From positions 28,143 through 92,142 of the forward strand of contig JANNRA010000035.1 in NCBI GenBank assembly GCA_031401035.1: a stretch of 64,000 bases of DNA, given 5' to 3'. Below, piece by piece: positions 9,282 through 16,625 of this stretch; positions within the stretch are counted from its first letter, which is position 1; each line of letters starts with the position of its first letter. Both the position numbers and the translations under genes were made by a program. The notes under the pieces were generated by a model. That model saw only the letters and a list, made by a program, of their open reading frames with translations, had not been told where the DNA came from and ran no database searches. This DNA comes from JANNRA01 sp031401035 (lineage in GTDB: Bacteria > Desulfobacterota > Binatia > HRBIN30 > CADEER01).

Positions 9282-9352
9282 GCGGAACCCGAGCCCAGTA
9301 GTCTGGGCGATCGGTTCAGTCACTCTCACGACACCGGTGACCGAGAACGGGC
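9282..9352 (+). repeat. 71-bp direct repeat, copy 2
   Basis: Second copy of the repeat at 8047-8117, same orientation, starting 1235 bp after the first. It lies upstream of the DUF1566 gene, inside the otherwise empty 9138-9505 gap (368 bp), in which I see no gene. Confidence 0.85.
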
Positions 9353-9505
9353 CGGCGAATGCTCCGTCGGGTCGCCGCAGCGCCTCTGCACGAAGCTCGG
9401 AAGTCGAATCTTTGCCGGCGAGAGGATCGACACGTGGGAGAATCTTTCAAACAAGAGGGGGGGATCCGCTCATGCGGAGCCCGTTGAAGCACGGCGCGGG
9501 GCTTC

Positions 9506-9688
9506 TCAGCAGGTTGTCAGTCCCCGATGATGGTGGACAGCACCTGCCGCTATCAAGTCCGATCGCTCGCGGTGGTAGGCCGCTGAGCTGATCACGATGG
9601 CAGGACGTTGCTTGGTGGTCGTCTGGTCAGTGAAGGGAAAGGGGACGAGTACGACGTCGCCGAACTCATATCCCGTCGTAGTCGGCAT
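9506..9688 (-). pseudogene. MazF/PemK-type toxin, truncated
   Basis: A 60-codon frame encoding the N-terminal half of a PemK/MazF-family endoribonuclease. The family hallmark YEFGDVVLVPFPFTDQ and the following KQRPAIVIS strand are intact, then AYHRERSDLI. Typical family members are 105-120 residues. Here the frame ends in an unrelated tail (HHHRGLTTC), and the central and C-terminal strands that complete the RNA-binding dimer are missing. It overlaps the antitoxin gene by 23 nt, the standard arrangement for such pairs. The toxin is therefore probably dead; an assembly error near 9560 is the alternative. Confidence 0.7.
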
Positions 9689-9875
9689 CGTCCGGATTGT
9701 CCCGGATGCGGCGGAACGCCTCGATGGATAGCTCTGCCGCAGCCGCCGTCAGTTTGCTGTCCAAGGCGCGCTGACGCAGGAAGTCGACGAAGTCCTCGAC
9801 CTCCGCGACTTTGTCTTCCGGCAGCTCACGGATTTTCTTGAGCAGGGCGTGTTCCTCGTCGGCCGCATGCTTCAT
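9666..9875 (-). CDS. DUF2281-like antitoxin partner
   Basis: A 69-residue acidic protein starting MKHAADEEHALLKKIRELP, with a GGAG site upstream of 9875. The segment ELPEDKVAEVEDFVDFLRQR is the typical short helix of DUF2281-type antitoxins, and the acidic tail would thread the toxin. It precedes and overlaps the truncated MazF/PemK gene by 23 nt, as expected of a toxin-antitoxin operon. The antitoxin frame looks intact while its toxin does not, as seen in decaying modules. I infer the role mainly from size, composition and context. Confidence 0.65.
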   Translation of the reverse strand: MKHAADEEHALLKKIRELPEDKVAEVEDFVDFLRQRALDSKLTAAAAELSIEAFRRIRDNPDDADYDGI

Positions 9876-10066
9876 CGTGGCACTCCGTTCATCTCGTATT
9901 CGTTTAGCATGCCGCGACGGGATTCGGCACATGGACAACGAACCGGCACTCCGCACGGTGGGCAGGCTCCGAGCTGACTTCGGCGAGCGCAACTATTTGC
10001 CATCGCGGCGTCTATCTCGCACCCGATCAATCGTCATTGGGGTAGGACTCACCACCCCAACGCATC

Positions 10067-10144
10067 CGCGCGCTGCTCACAGCGACGCCGCAGATCCAGG
10101 CGACCGCGGCGGGCCTGCCCCACACCACGCGCTTCTCGAGCTGA
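10067..10144 (+). pseudogene. Degenerate duplicate of the leuD 3' end
   Basis: This stretch reads RALLTATPQIQATAAGLP then HTTRFSS and a stop. The last 25 residues of the intact LeuD (6093-6170) read RVLLAAAPQIRATAARLP then YVTRFAG and a stop. By eye 61 of 78 nucleotides and 16 of 25 residues agree, with no gaps and the same strand. Nothing upstream continues the leuD similarity and no start codon context is present. The 190 bp before it, back to the antitoxin start at 9875, holds no gene. It is a relic of duplication or insertion. Confidence 0.8.
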
Positions 10145-10155
10145 CCGTCGTCGCT

Positions 10156-10470
10156 TCAGGCGCGGCGGCACTGATCGCAGGGGCACAGCTGGCGCAGGTA
10201 GGGATAGGCGTAGATGCCGGTTTCGTGGCCGTCGCCCCAGACGAACGAAAAGGCGTAGCGGCCGACCGGGGCAATGCGCTCGAGGTCGGTGTTCTCGGCG
10301 TGGATGTAGCGCTTGTCCCCGGAGTGGCCCTGGCAGCTCGCGCACGGGCACCAGCCGCGCAGATAGGTCCACGCGTAAGCGCTGGCGTGGCCGTCGCTCC
10401 AGGCGATCTGCACCTCGCGCGCCGCCGCGTCGCGGCGCACTTCGAGCGGCTGCGGCGGGCGCGGCGACAT
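10156..10470 (-). CDS. DUF971 domain protein
   Basis: A 104-residue protein matching the DUF971 domain, also found at the N-terminus of gamma-butyrobetaine hydroxylases and in some Fe-S assembly-related proteins. Seen in order are SDGHASAYAWTYLRGWCPCASCQG, written here as positions of about 25-48 with the CPCASC metal-binding-like Cys pair motif, then VGRYAFSFVWGDGHETGIY and a closing YLRQLCPCDQC. The paired CPC motifs may bind a metal. The start at 10470 is the only ATG that keeps the family's normal N-terminus. It is convergent with the leuD remnant; the original neighbour of leuD may have been this gene. Confidence 0.85.
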   Translation of the reverse strand: MSPRPPQPLEVRRDAAAREVQIAWSDGHASAYAWTYLRGWCPCASCQGHSGDKRYIHAENTDLERIAPVGRYAFSFVWGDGHETGIYAYPYLRQLCPCDQCRRA

Positions 10471-10548
10471 GCGGCGACCATCGACCTGGGCGGCCGTCTT
10501 TGCAAGGCGGGGCCGGCTGCGCCAGAGGGGCGCCGAGAGGGGGGCTAG

Positions 10549-11550
10549 ATGACCGAGCCGCGGCTGCGCGCGATCGCAGCGGAGGAGCGCGCCGCGGTGC
10601 TCGATCTGCTCGGCGGCTGGTTCGACGACAGCGAGGCGCCCGAGCGAGCGCGGGCGCGAGCCTTCTTTGCTCGCTACATCGAGCACGACCCGACCTTCCG
10701 TGACGCACTGTGCTTCGTCGCCGAGCGCGACGGCCGCCTGCTGTCGACGCTACAGGTGTTTCGCAAGCGGGTCGGACTCGGCGCCGGCGTGACGCTGGAG
10801 GTGGCGGCGGTCGGCAATGTCTATACCGCCCCCGCCGAGCGCGGTGCAGGCATCGCCTCGCGTCTGCTCGACCACGCCCTCGCGCAGTTGCCCGCGCACG
10901 GCTTCGACGCCTCGCTGCTCTTCGCCAGCCGCCTCGACTTCTACGCTCGCCTCGGCTGGGTGAGCCATCCACGCCAGCTCGACTTCATCAGCGCCGGCAC
11001 GGCGCCGCCCGTGCCGGCGGACGTGGAGTGGTTCGACAGCGAACGGCATCTGGACGGGGTGATCGCCGTGTACGACGCATACAGCGGCGGGGTCCCGGGT
11101 GCGACGCTGCGCGACCGCGCCTACTGGACGGGGCAGCTGCGCTACGCCGGCAATCCCGCCGAGCGCGCCGTCGTCGCTCGCGAGGCCGGGCGCGTCGTCG
11201 CCTACGCGCGCGCGACGACCCTCTACGACGTGCAGGTGGTGATCGAACACGGCGCCCTGCCCGGACAGACCGAACGCCTCGCCGACTGCATCGCGCACCT
11301 GCACGCCGGTGCCGCGCCAGCGCCCGGCACGTTGCTGCAGCTGGCGCCGGACACGCGGCTTGCGGTGGTCCTGGCGACGCGCGGCCTGGTCCCGGCCCCG
11401 ATCATGGATTCGGCCTGGATGTGGCGCATCCTCGACCCACGGCGACTGGCTGACCGGCTCGGCGTGGCGCCGGCGGCGCTGTCGCCGGCGGTATTTGCCG
11501 AGCGGCTGCCGCCCGGTCGCAGCCGGTACTGGATCGCCGATCGCTTCTGA
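10549..11550 (+). CDS. GNAT family N-acetyltransferase (Eis-like length)
   Basis: A 333-residue acetyl-CoA-dependent acyltransferase. The acetyl-CoA-binding motif A is at about residues 89-107 (VGNVYTAPAERGAGIASRLL), followed by the helix and the SRLDFYARLGW segment of motif B. A second region of about 150 residues follows and ends in a short MWRILDPRRLADRLG stretch, so the protein is longer than a single GNAT domain and resembles the multi-domain Eis/AAC-like type. A GAGAGGGGGG site lies just before the ATG. Acceptor substrate is unknown. It is followed by a sulfotransferase gene 46 bp downstream and may share its transcript. Confidence 0.88.
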   Translation: MTEPRLRAIAAEERAAVLDLLGGWFDDSEAPERARARAFFARYIEHDPTFRDALCFVAERDGRLLSTLQVFRKRVGLGAGVTLEVAAVGNVYTAPAERGAGIASRLLDHALAQLPAHGFDASLLFASRLDFYARLGWVSHPRQLDFISAGTAPPVPADVEWFDSERHLDGVIAVYDAYSGGVPGATLRDRAYWTGQLRYAGNPAERAVVAREAGRVVAYARATTLYDVQVVIEHGALPGQTERLADCIAHLHAGAAPAPGTLLQLAPDTRLAVVLATRGLVPAPIMDSAWMWRILDPRRLADRLGVAPAALSPAVFAERLPPGRSRYWIADRF

Positions 11551-11596
11551 ACCGCGGCGATTGACATCGCCGGCGGCGGGCCGGAATGTCGGCGCC

Positions 11597-12568
11597 ATGC
11601 GGGCACCGGCGCCAACGACGCGCTTCTCGCACTGGTTCGGCGAGCAGGTCTTCCTGCTCCGCCAGCGGCGGCGGCTGCGCCGCATCGAGGCGCTGCGCGC
11701 CGGCGCGGCGGATCCCGCCGCCCTGCTCGACGCCGTGCGGCGCATGCAACTCACCTTCACCATCACCGCCGGACGCACCGGCACGACCTACCTGACGCGG
11801 CTCGGAGAGTTGTTTCCTGGAACCGTCAGCCTGCACGAACCGGATCCGTCGTACGTGTACTTTCTCCGCCAGGTGCAGCGACGCCCCGCCCTCGCTCGGC
11901 GGTTCTGGCTGGAGTACAAGCTGCCGTTCATCGCGGCCCTGGCAGGGCCGCGCTACATCGAGACCAGCCACCTGTTCTGCAAGGGCTTCCTCGACGCGCT
12001 GCTCGAACTCGGCGTGCGTCCGGGCATCATTCTACTGCGGCGGCATCCACGCCCGATCGCCACCAGCCTCTTGACGCGCCACACCGTCCCGGGGCGCGGC
12101 CGGCTGGGGCGGAAGTATCTCGTCCATCCGGGCGACCCCGGCGTGTTGGCGTTGCCCGGTTGGCAGGCGCTGACCAGCTACCAGCTCTGTTTCTGGTACG
12201 CCCTCGAGATCGAACGACGGCAGCGCCTGTACGGCGAGCGCCTGGCGGCGCTCGGCACGCCGCTGGTGGATATCACCGCCGAGGAGTTGCACGACCCGGC
12301 GCGCTTCCTCGCCGCCGGCGAGCGGCTCGGACTGCTCGCGGCGGTCGCCGATCGCGAGACGCTGCTGCGCCGGCACGCGGAGGTCTCGGCGCGCGGGCAC
12401 AACATCAACCCGACCGAGGCGCGCGCGGTCGCCGACCCCGAGGCGGAGGAGCGCGAGGTGTGGCGGCGCGTCGAGCCGGCCGCGCCCTGGCTGCGCGAGG
12501 CGGTCGCGCGCCGCTACGCAACGCCGGCCGCGGCCGCGCTCACGCCCCAGGCGGTTTCCCGTCCTTGA
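11597..12568 (+). CDS. Sulfotransferase-like protein
   Basis: A 323-residue protein with features of PAPS-dependent sulfotransferases. The 5'-phosphosulfate loop is FTITAGRTGTTYL at residues 54-66, where AGRTGTTYL replaces the usual RSGTT/KSGTT. The 3'-phosphate-binding strand-helix is IILLRRHPRPIATSLL. These two, in this order and spacing, are diagnostic. No signal peptide or membrane helix is visible. The start at 11597 is the first in-frame ATG with protein-like sequence after it. Acceptor is unknown. Its last 29 nt overlap the convergent TPR gene. Confidence 0.8.
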   Translation: MRAPAPTTRFSHWFGEQVFLLRQRRRLRRIEALRAGAADPAALLDAVRRMQLTFTITAGRTGTTYLTRLGELFPGTVSLHEPDPSYVYFLRQVQRRPALARRFWLEYKLPFIAALAGPRYIETSHLFCKGFLDALLELGVRPGIILLRRHPRPIATSLLTRHTVPGRGRLGRKYLVHPGDPGVLALPGWQALTSYQLCFWYALEIERRQRLYGERLAALGTPLVDITAEELHDPARFLAAGERLGLLAAVADRETLLRRHAEVSARGHNINPTEARAVADPEAEEREVWRRVEPAAPWLREAVARRYATPAAAALTPQAVSRP

Positions 12569-12887
12569 GCTGCTGCTTCCAGTCGAGCAGACGGCCCTTG
12601 GCCGCCCACTCCTCCGCCCTCGGCACGTCGCCGGCGCGCTGGTAGATGCGCGAGACGTTGGTGTACGAGAGGATCTCCTCCGGCATCAACGCCGCGGCGC
12701 GCTCGGCGGCGGCGATCGCCTCGTCGAAGCGGCCGAGGTCGGCAAGCGCCATCGACAGGCCTTCCAGTGCGTCGGCGTAGTCCGCGTCGATCGCCAGCGC
12801 CTCGCGGTAGGCCGCCACGGCGCCGTCGAGGTCGCCCTCGGCGATGCAGTCGACGGCGCGGTCATAGTGCACTTCACGGGTCGCCAT
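12540..12887 (-). CDS. Small TPR-repeat protein
   Basis: A 115-residue protein made of three tetratricopeptide units: AVDCIAEGDLDGAVAAYREA, then ALEGLSMALADLGRFDEAIA, then a third beginning SYTNVSRIYQRAGDVPRAEE. It ends with a basic/Trp helix. TPR units bind other proteins; no catalytic domain is present. It is convergent with the sulfotransferase (29-nt overlap of 3' ends) and divergent from the lipoprotein gene. Partner unknown. Confidence 0.88.
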   Translation of the reverse strand: MATREVHYDRAVDCIAEGDLDGAVAAYREALAIDADYADALEGLSMALADLGRFDEAIAAAERAAALMPEEILSYTNVSRIYQRAGDVPRAEEWAAKGRLLDWKQQLKDGKPPGA

Positions 12888-12981
12888 GCGTTGGACGCTA
12901 GCATGCAGGTGGCGGCGGTGGATGGGGGGCGCGGGATTGCGGGCGCGTCGGATCGGGCCGTCCGTCTGCTACACCCCCTGT

Positions 12982-13911
12982 ATGCGCCTCGCCGTCTTTC
13001 TCCTCGCCGGTCTGCTCGCCGCCTGCGCGCGCGAAGCGACGCCGGTGAACCTGGCCACGGACATCGCGGAGTCGGTCGCCCGGCCGCTGTTGCGCGACGG
13101 CCTGGTTGCGCAGCAGGCGACCATCGTCCGCACCAAGGTCGCGGACGCCGATCTGCTGTGGGACAGCGATCCGCAGCGCGTGCTCGCCCTGGCGGCGGCG
13201 GGCGAACTGGCGCCGCTGCCGGAAACGGAGGCGGCCGACCGGCCGGCGTCTCTCGTTGACACGCGGCGCCGTTGGGCAGCCACCGACGCCGTCGCGCGGG
13301 TCCTCGTCTACGACCCCGAGCGCATCGCCGAGGCGAGCGCGCCGACGCGCGTCGCCGCCCTCGCCGATGCCGCTCAGGCGCGCCAGTTGGTCCTCGCCGA
13401 CCCCGCTCGCGGCGCCGCCGCCTGGCATGCCGCGGCGCTGTTCGACCGGCTCGGTGACGAAGCGGGGGCGGCGTTCTTCGCGCAGCTGCGCACCGGCGGC
13501 GCCCTGCTCGTCGCCGACGACGACGCGGTCGTCACGGCGCTCGTCGCCGGCCAGCGGCCCCTGGCGTTGCTCGACAGCGACCGCGCCGCGGCGGCGCAGG
13601 CGCAGGCGGCGCGCCTGGTCATCGTCGTACCGGATCAGGACGCGGAGGGCAGCGGCGCCTTCGTTCTGCCGTCGGTGGCGGCCGTGACGCGGCGCGGCGC
13701 CGCGAACCCCAGCGCGCTGGCGTTGGCGCAGCACCTGCTGGCACCGCCGCAGGCGTTTCGCATGGCGCTGGCGCGCAACACGTTGGTGGTCGCCCCCGAC
13801 GCGGCCGCCCCGCCGGGGTTGCTCAACGTCTCGGCGCTGCGCCTGATGCCGGTCGACTACGCCGCGCTGGCGGTTCGTCTGCCGGCGGTGCGCACGGCGT
13901 TGGCGCACTGA
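12982..13911 (+). CDS. Lipoprotein resembling iron-type solute-binding proteins
   Basis: A 309-residue lipoprotein: the signal sequence ends in a lipobox LLAAC with Cys15 as the lipid anchor. The body has the order of Fe(III)-type extracellular solute-binding proteins: VVRTKVADADLLWDSDP-like strand early, a hinge region near RVLVYDPERI, then a LADPARGAAAWHAAALFDRLG segment where family members scan an ordered substrate loop, and a C-terminal NPSALALAQHLLAP helix. No permease or ATPase lies beside it, so it may be an orphan binding protein or may have lost transport function. Next to it on the other strand is an orphan parB, probably unrelated. The start at 12982 is chosen because it opens the lipoprotein signal. 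Confidence 0.7.
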   Translation: MRLAVFLLAGLLAACAREATPVNLATDIAESVARPLLRDGLVAQQATIVRTKVADADLLWDSDPQRVLALAAAGELAPLPETEAADRPASLVDTRRRWAATDAVARVLVYDPERIAEASAPTRVAALADAAQARQLVLADPARGAAAWHAAALFDRLGDEAGAAFFAQLRTGGALLVADDDAVVTALVAGQRPLALLDSDRAAAAQAQAARLVIVVPDQDAEGSGAFVLPSVAAVTRRGAANPSALALAQHLLAPPQAFRMALARNTLVVAPDAAAPPGLLNVSALRLMPVDYAALAVRLPAVRTALAH

Positions 13912-13924
13912 CCGCGCGGCGGAC

Positions 13925-14713
13925 TCAGACGCTGGCCAGCGTCTTGACGATGCGCCCCTGGGCGCGGCGCAGCAGGCGGCCGAGCTGCAGGCGCTCCGGC
14001 TCGGCCAGCGTCGCCGTGTCGAGCGCGCGCAGCTTGCGACCGAGGCGTCGCACGAGACGCGCCAGGTCGGCGATCTCGTCGCGCGCCACCGGCTCGCCGG
14101 CCTGCTCGGAGCGGAAGCGCTGCACCGACAGCTTGCGCGCCCGCGTCAGGCGCCACAGCGTCTCCTGCTTCTCGGGCGACTCGGCGCGCGCCAGGGAGAT
14201 GAGGATTTCGCGCGAGACGTCCGGCTCGGCGTGCACGGCCTGCTTGATCGCCGCCGGCAGGCGCCGCAGCACCAGCGTGTTGCTCACATAGGGTCGGCTC
14301 TTGCCGATCAGCTCGGCGAGCACCTCGTGCGTATAGCCGTACTGATCGATCAGCGCGCCCAGCCCCTCGGCCTCCTCGAGCGGCGTCAGGTTCTCGCGCT
14401 GCAGGTTCTCGATGATCGCGATCTCCATCGGATCGTCGTCGCGCACCAGGGCCGGCAGGGTCGTCAGCCCGGCCAGCTGCGCGGCGCGGAAGCGCCGTTC
14501 GCCGGCCATGATCATGAAGCCGTCGGCGGCGCGCTTGATGATGATCGGCTGCAGGATGCCGTGCTGCGCGATCGAGGCGGCGAGCTCGGCCAGCGCCTCG
14601 GCATCGAAGTACCGCCGCGGTTGCTCCGGGTTGGCGCGCAGCTTGTCGACCGGCACCGCCGTGAGCGTCGTGCGTGTGCCACGCAGAATGGTGCCGGCGA
14701 CGACGGGGGACAT
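13925..14713 (-). CDS. Second ParB/Spo0J family protein (orphan)
   Basis: A 262-residue ParB-family protein. The N-terminal CTP-binding core is intact, with MAGERRFRAAQLAGL and ENLQRENLTPLEEAEG, and is followed by an HTH region around HEVLAELIGKSRPYVSNTL. The C-terminal part (Arg-rich, RRLGRKLRALDTATLAEPE) differs from the parB beside parA at 47.4 kb. No parA adjoins it. It may be a Noc-like or plasmid-derived paralogue that binds a separate site, or a backup segregation protein. Its ATG lies only 27 nt past the T-run of the atpE terminator, so transcription must start inside that gap (nearly leaderless) or arise by read-through. No ribosome site is visible. Confidence 0.9.
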   Translation of the reverse strand: MSPVVAGTILRGTRTTLTAVPVDKLRANPEQPRRYFDAEALAELAASIAQHGILQPIIIKRAADGFMIMAGERRFRAAQLAGLTTLPALVRDDDPMEIAIIENLQRENLTPLEEAEGLGALIDQYGYTHEVLAELIGKSRPYVSNTLVLRRLPAAIKQAVHAEPDVSREILISLARAESPEKQETLWRLTRARKLSVQRFRSEQAGEPVARDEIADLARLVRRLGRKLRALDTATLAEPERLQLGRLLRRAQGRIVKTLASV

Positions 14714-14740
14714 GGCGCGGCTTTACTCGCGCCAGAGCCG

Positions 14741-14774
14741 AAAAAAAAGGGGCGGGGACCTGCGTCCCCGCCCC
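14741..14774 (-). terminator. Intrinsic terminator of the hemL-atp operon
   Basis: On the minus strand an 11-bp perfect stem (GGGGCGGGGAC with GTCCCCGCCCC, 4-nt loop) is followed directly by eight T. It begins 27 bp after the atpE stop. This is the strongest factor-independent terminator in the window. Confidence 0.95.
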
Positions 14775-14801
14775 CATGGGTGCTGCGTCGGACGAATCGG
14801 C

Positions 14802-15122
14802 TCAGCCGACCTTGCCCTGCAGGAAGAAGGCGATCACCAGGGCGTAGATCGCCAGGGCCTCCATGAAAGCAAGACCGATGATCAGCGGCGTCTGGATGCG
14901 ATCCGCCGCGTTCGGGTTGCGGCCGATCGACTCCATCGCCGAGGCGACGGCCTTGCCCTGGCCCAGCCCGGAGCCGACGGCGGCGATGCCGATGCCGAGG
15001 CCGGCGCCGACGGCGATCAGGCCGTCACCGACGCCGGCGCCCGCCGCCTCCTGGGCCGCCGCCAGGCTCGGGACGATGACGCCCAGCAGGAGCGTGCTCG
15101 CTTTGATCAGAGTGTTGCGCAT
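14802..15122 (-). CDS. atpE: ATP synthase F0 subunit c
   Basis: Forms the rotor ring of F0. The 106-residue product has an N-terminal signal-like extension (about residues 1-24, ending SLAAAQEAAG), longer than most c subunits. Two membrane helices follow, with the polar loop GRNPNAADRI between them. The ion-binding carboxylate is the Glu in LAFMEALAIYALV. That helix-2 pattern, with GLGQGKA in helix 1, is like proton-driven cyanobacterial and chloroplast rings. The position after Glu is Ala instead of the Ser seen in sodium rings, so H+ coupling is inferred. AGGAGG lies 9 nt before the ATG. Last gene of the operon, before a strong terminator. Confidence 0.97.
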   Translation of the reverse strand: MRNTLIKASTLLLGVIVPSLAAAQEAAGAGVGDGLIAVGAGLGIGIAAVGSGLGQGKAVASAMESIGRNPNAADRIQTPLIIGLAFMEALAIYALVIAFFLQGKVG

Positions 15123-15227
15123 CGTGTGTATCCTCCTTCGTACGGTATGCGGGTTCGCGTAAGGCCACGCCTCTCTGACCTCCTCGCCACCACCTCGGCC
15201 GCGCGAGTCCCGCTGGGTTGATGTCGA

Positions 15228-15965
15228 TCAGTGTTGCGCGTCGCCGTGCGCGTCGTCGTGGCCGTGCCCGGCCGTCGCGAGCGCGACATACACCAGGCTC
15301 AGCAGGGTGAAGACGAACGCCTGAATGACGGAGACGAAGGTCCCGAGCATGTAGAAGAGCACCGGGACGATCACCTTGGTAAGATCGGTGAAGATGTCGA
15401 GCACCAGGTGATCGGCGAACATGTTCATCAACAGACGCAGGTTGAGCGTCAGCGGTCGCAGGACGTTGTCGATGATCTCCAGCGGCAGCATCAGGAACAC
15501 CAGCCACCAGATCGGCCCGAGAAAGTGCTTCAGGTAGCCGAGGCCGAGTTTCTGGATGCCGTAGACGTTGTACATCACGAACGACAGCAGGCCGAGGCCG
15601 AGCGTGGTGTTGACGTTGCTGGTCGGCGGCAACACGCCCGGAATCAGGCCGATCAGGTTGTTGGCCAGGATGAAGAGGAAGATGGCGCCGTAGAGCGGCA
15701 CGTACTGGCGCGCGTCACGGCCGACGATGCCGTCGACCAGGCCGGTGAACTGCTCGACGAAGACCTCGTAGAAGTTGCGCGCGGTGAGCGTCCCATCGGG
15801 CACCACCGCCGCCTCGCCGGCGTGCGCCAGTTGGCGGCGCGCGAGAAGCGCGGTGCCGATCAGCGCCGCGGTCACGACGCCGGCGGTCGCCACGTGGTCG
15901 GGCAGGTAATTGAGCCCCGGAATGATCTGCATCCAGGTGAAGCCGTGTTCGGTGCCTGCTGCCAT
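15228..15965 (-). CDS. atpB: ATP synthase F0 subunit a
   Basis: Stator channel subunit of F0, 245 residues starting MAAGTEHGFTWMQIIPG. About five to six hydrophobic helices are visible, including NLIGLIPGVLPPTSNVN and the helix with the essential Arg in LTLNLRLLMNMFADH. The C-terminal helix pair (PVLFYMLGTFVSVIQAFVFTLLS) contains the Gln and polar residues of the half channel. A His-rich tail (HGHDDAHGDAQH) is unusual in its His/Asp density. The start at 15965 gives the family's N-terminus; a longer in-frame start would run into the atpI-like gene. Lies between atpI and atpE. Confidence 0.96.
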   Translation of the reverse strand: MAAGTEHGFTWMQIIPGLNYLPDHVATAGVVTAALIGTALLARRQLAHAGEAAVVPDGTLTARNFYEVFVEQFTGLVDGIVGRDARQYVPLYGAIFLFILANNLIGLIPGVLPPTSNVNTTLGLGLLSFVMYNVYGIQKLGLGYLKHFLGPIWWLVFLMLPLEIIDNVLRPLTLNLRLLMNMFADHLVLDIFTDLTKVIVPVLFYMLGTFVSVIQAFVFTLLSLVYVALATAGHGHDDAHGDAQH

Positions 15966-15981
15966 GTGCGGGTGCCTCGAA

Positions 15982-16344
15982 TCAGGAAAGGGCCGGCTGC
16001 GGCGCCCGCAGTGTCGCGACGACACAGGCGACGAGCAGCAGCGTTGCGCCGACGGCGAAACCGAGCGGCTCGATCGGGGCGCGCCAGAAGAGCAGCGCCA
16101 GCAGACCGATCAGCACGGCGAACTTGGCCAGCATCAGGAGCATCACCAGCGCCGGCCGTTGGGCGCGCACCGGCGTCAGCAGGCGGGCGCCGAGTTGCCG
16201 CATGAGCCAGAAGTTGAGGCCCATGACGGCGCCGCCGAGCAGCAGGCTCGGCGCCGCGCTCCACCCGGACAGCCAGGCGGCGACGACAACCACCGCCAGC
16301 ATGCCCACGTGGAGCCGCTCGATCTCGCGCAGCCGGGAATTCAT
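15982..16344 (-). CDS. atpI: ATP synthase subunit I (AtpI/UncI family)
   Basis: A 120-residue membrane protein with four hydrophobic helices. It has the pattern of AtpI proteins, which help assemble the c ring: LLLGGAVMGLNFWLMRQL in helix 2 and RPALVMLLMLAKFAVLIGLL in helix 3. It sits between atpZ and atpB, the usual position. Sequence conservation in this family is low, so identity rests on topology, the GLNFWLM segment and context. Confidence 0.85.
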   Translation of the reverse strand: MNSRLREIERLHVGMLAVVVVAAWLSGWSAAPSLLLGGAVMGLNFWLMRQLGARLLTPVRAQRPALVMLLMLAKFAVLIGLLALLFWRAPIEPLGFAVGATLLLVACVVATLRAPQPALS

Positions 16345-16351
16345 GGAACCG

Positions 16352-16564
16352 TCAACGGGTAGGTTTTTTGAGCGACCAAAGCAAGAGACGCATGGCGCCG
16401 AACAGGCCGCCGAGGGCGAACGACAGGGTCAGGAGCGGCGCCGACCCGAGCCAGCCGTCGAGGTAGTACCCGGCGATCAATCCGCCGACGATCGAGCCGG
16501 CGATCTGGAAGCCGAGGGCGAGATAGCGGCCGGAGGTGAGCAGGCTGTCGCGGTCGAGGTTCAT
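16352..16564 (-). CDS. atpZ: AtpZ/AtpI-type F0 accessory protein
   Basis: A 70-residue protein with two hydrophobic helices separated by a short Gly/Asp-containing turn: SIVGGLIAGYYLDGWLGSAP is the family signature. Such proteins precede atpI and have been linked to Mg/Ca uptake or ring assembly. The start at 16564 is the first ATG that keeps the helix pair. It follows hemL by 61 bp and precedes atpI by 7 bp, so it is co-transcribed. Confidence 0.85.
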   Translation of the reverse strand: MNLDRDSLLTSGRYLALGFQIAGSIVGGLIAGYYLDGWLGSAPLLTLSFALGGLFGAMRLLLWSLKKPTR

Positions 16565-16625
16565 GCGGCGGCGGCCGTTGCACCGCGCCGGGTCGTCGCG
16601 CGCGGTGTGCTCGTGCTCGCGATCC

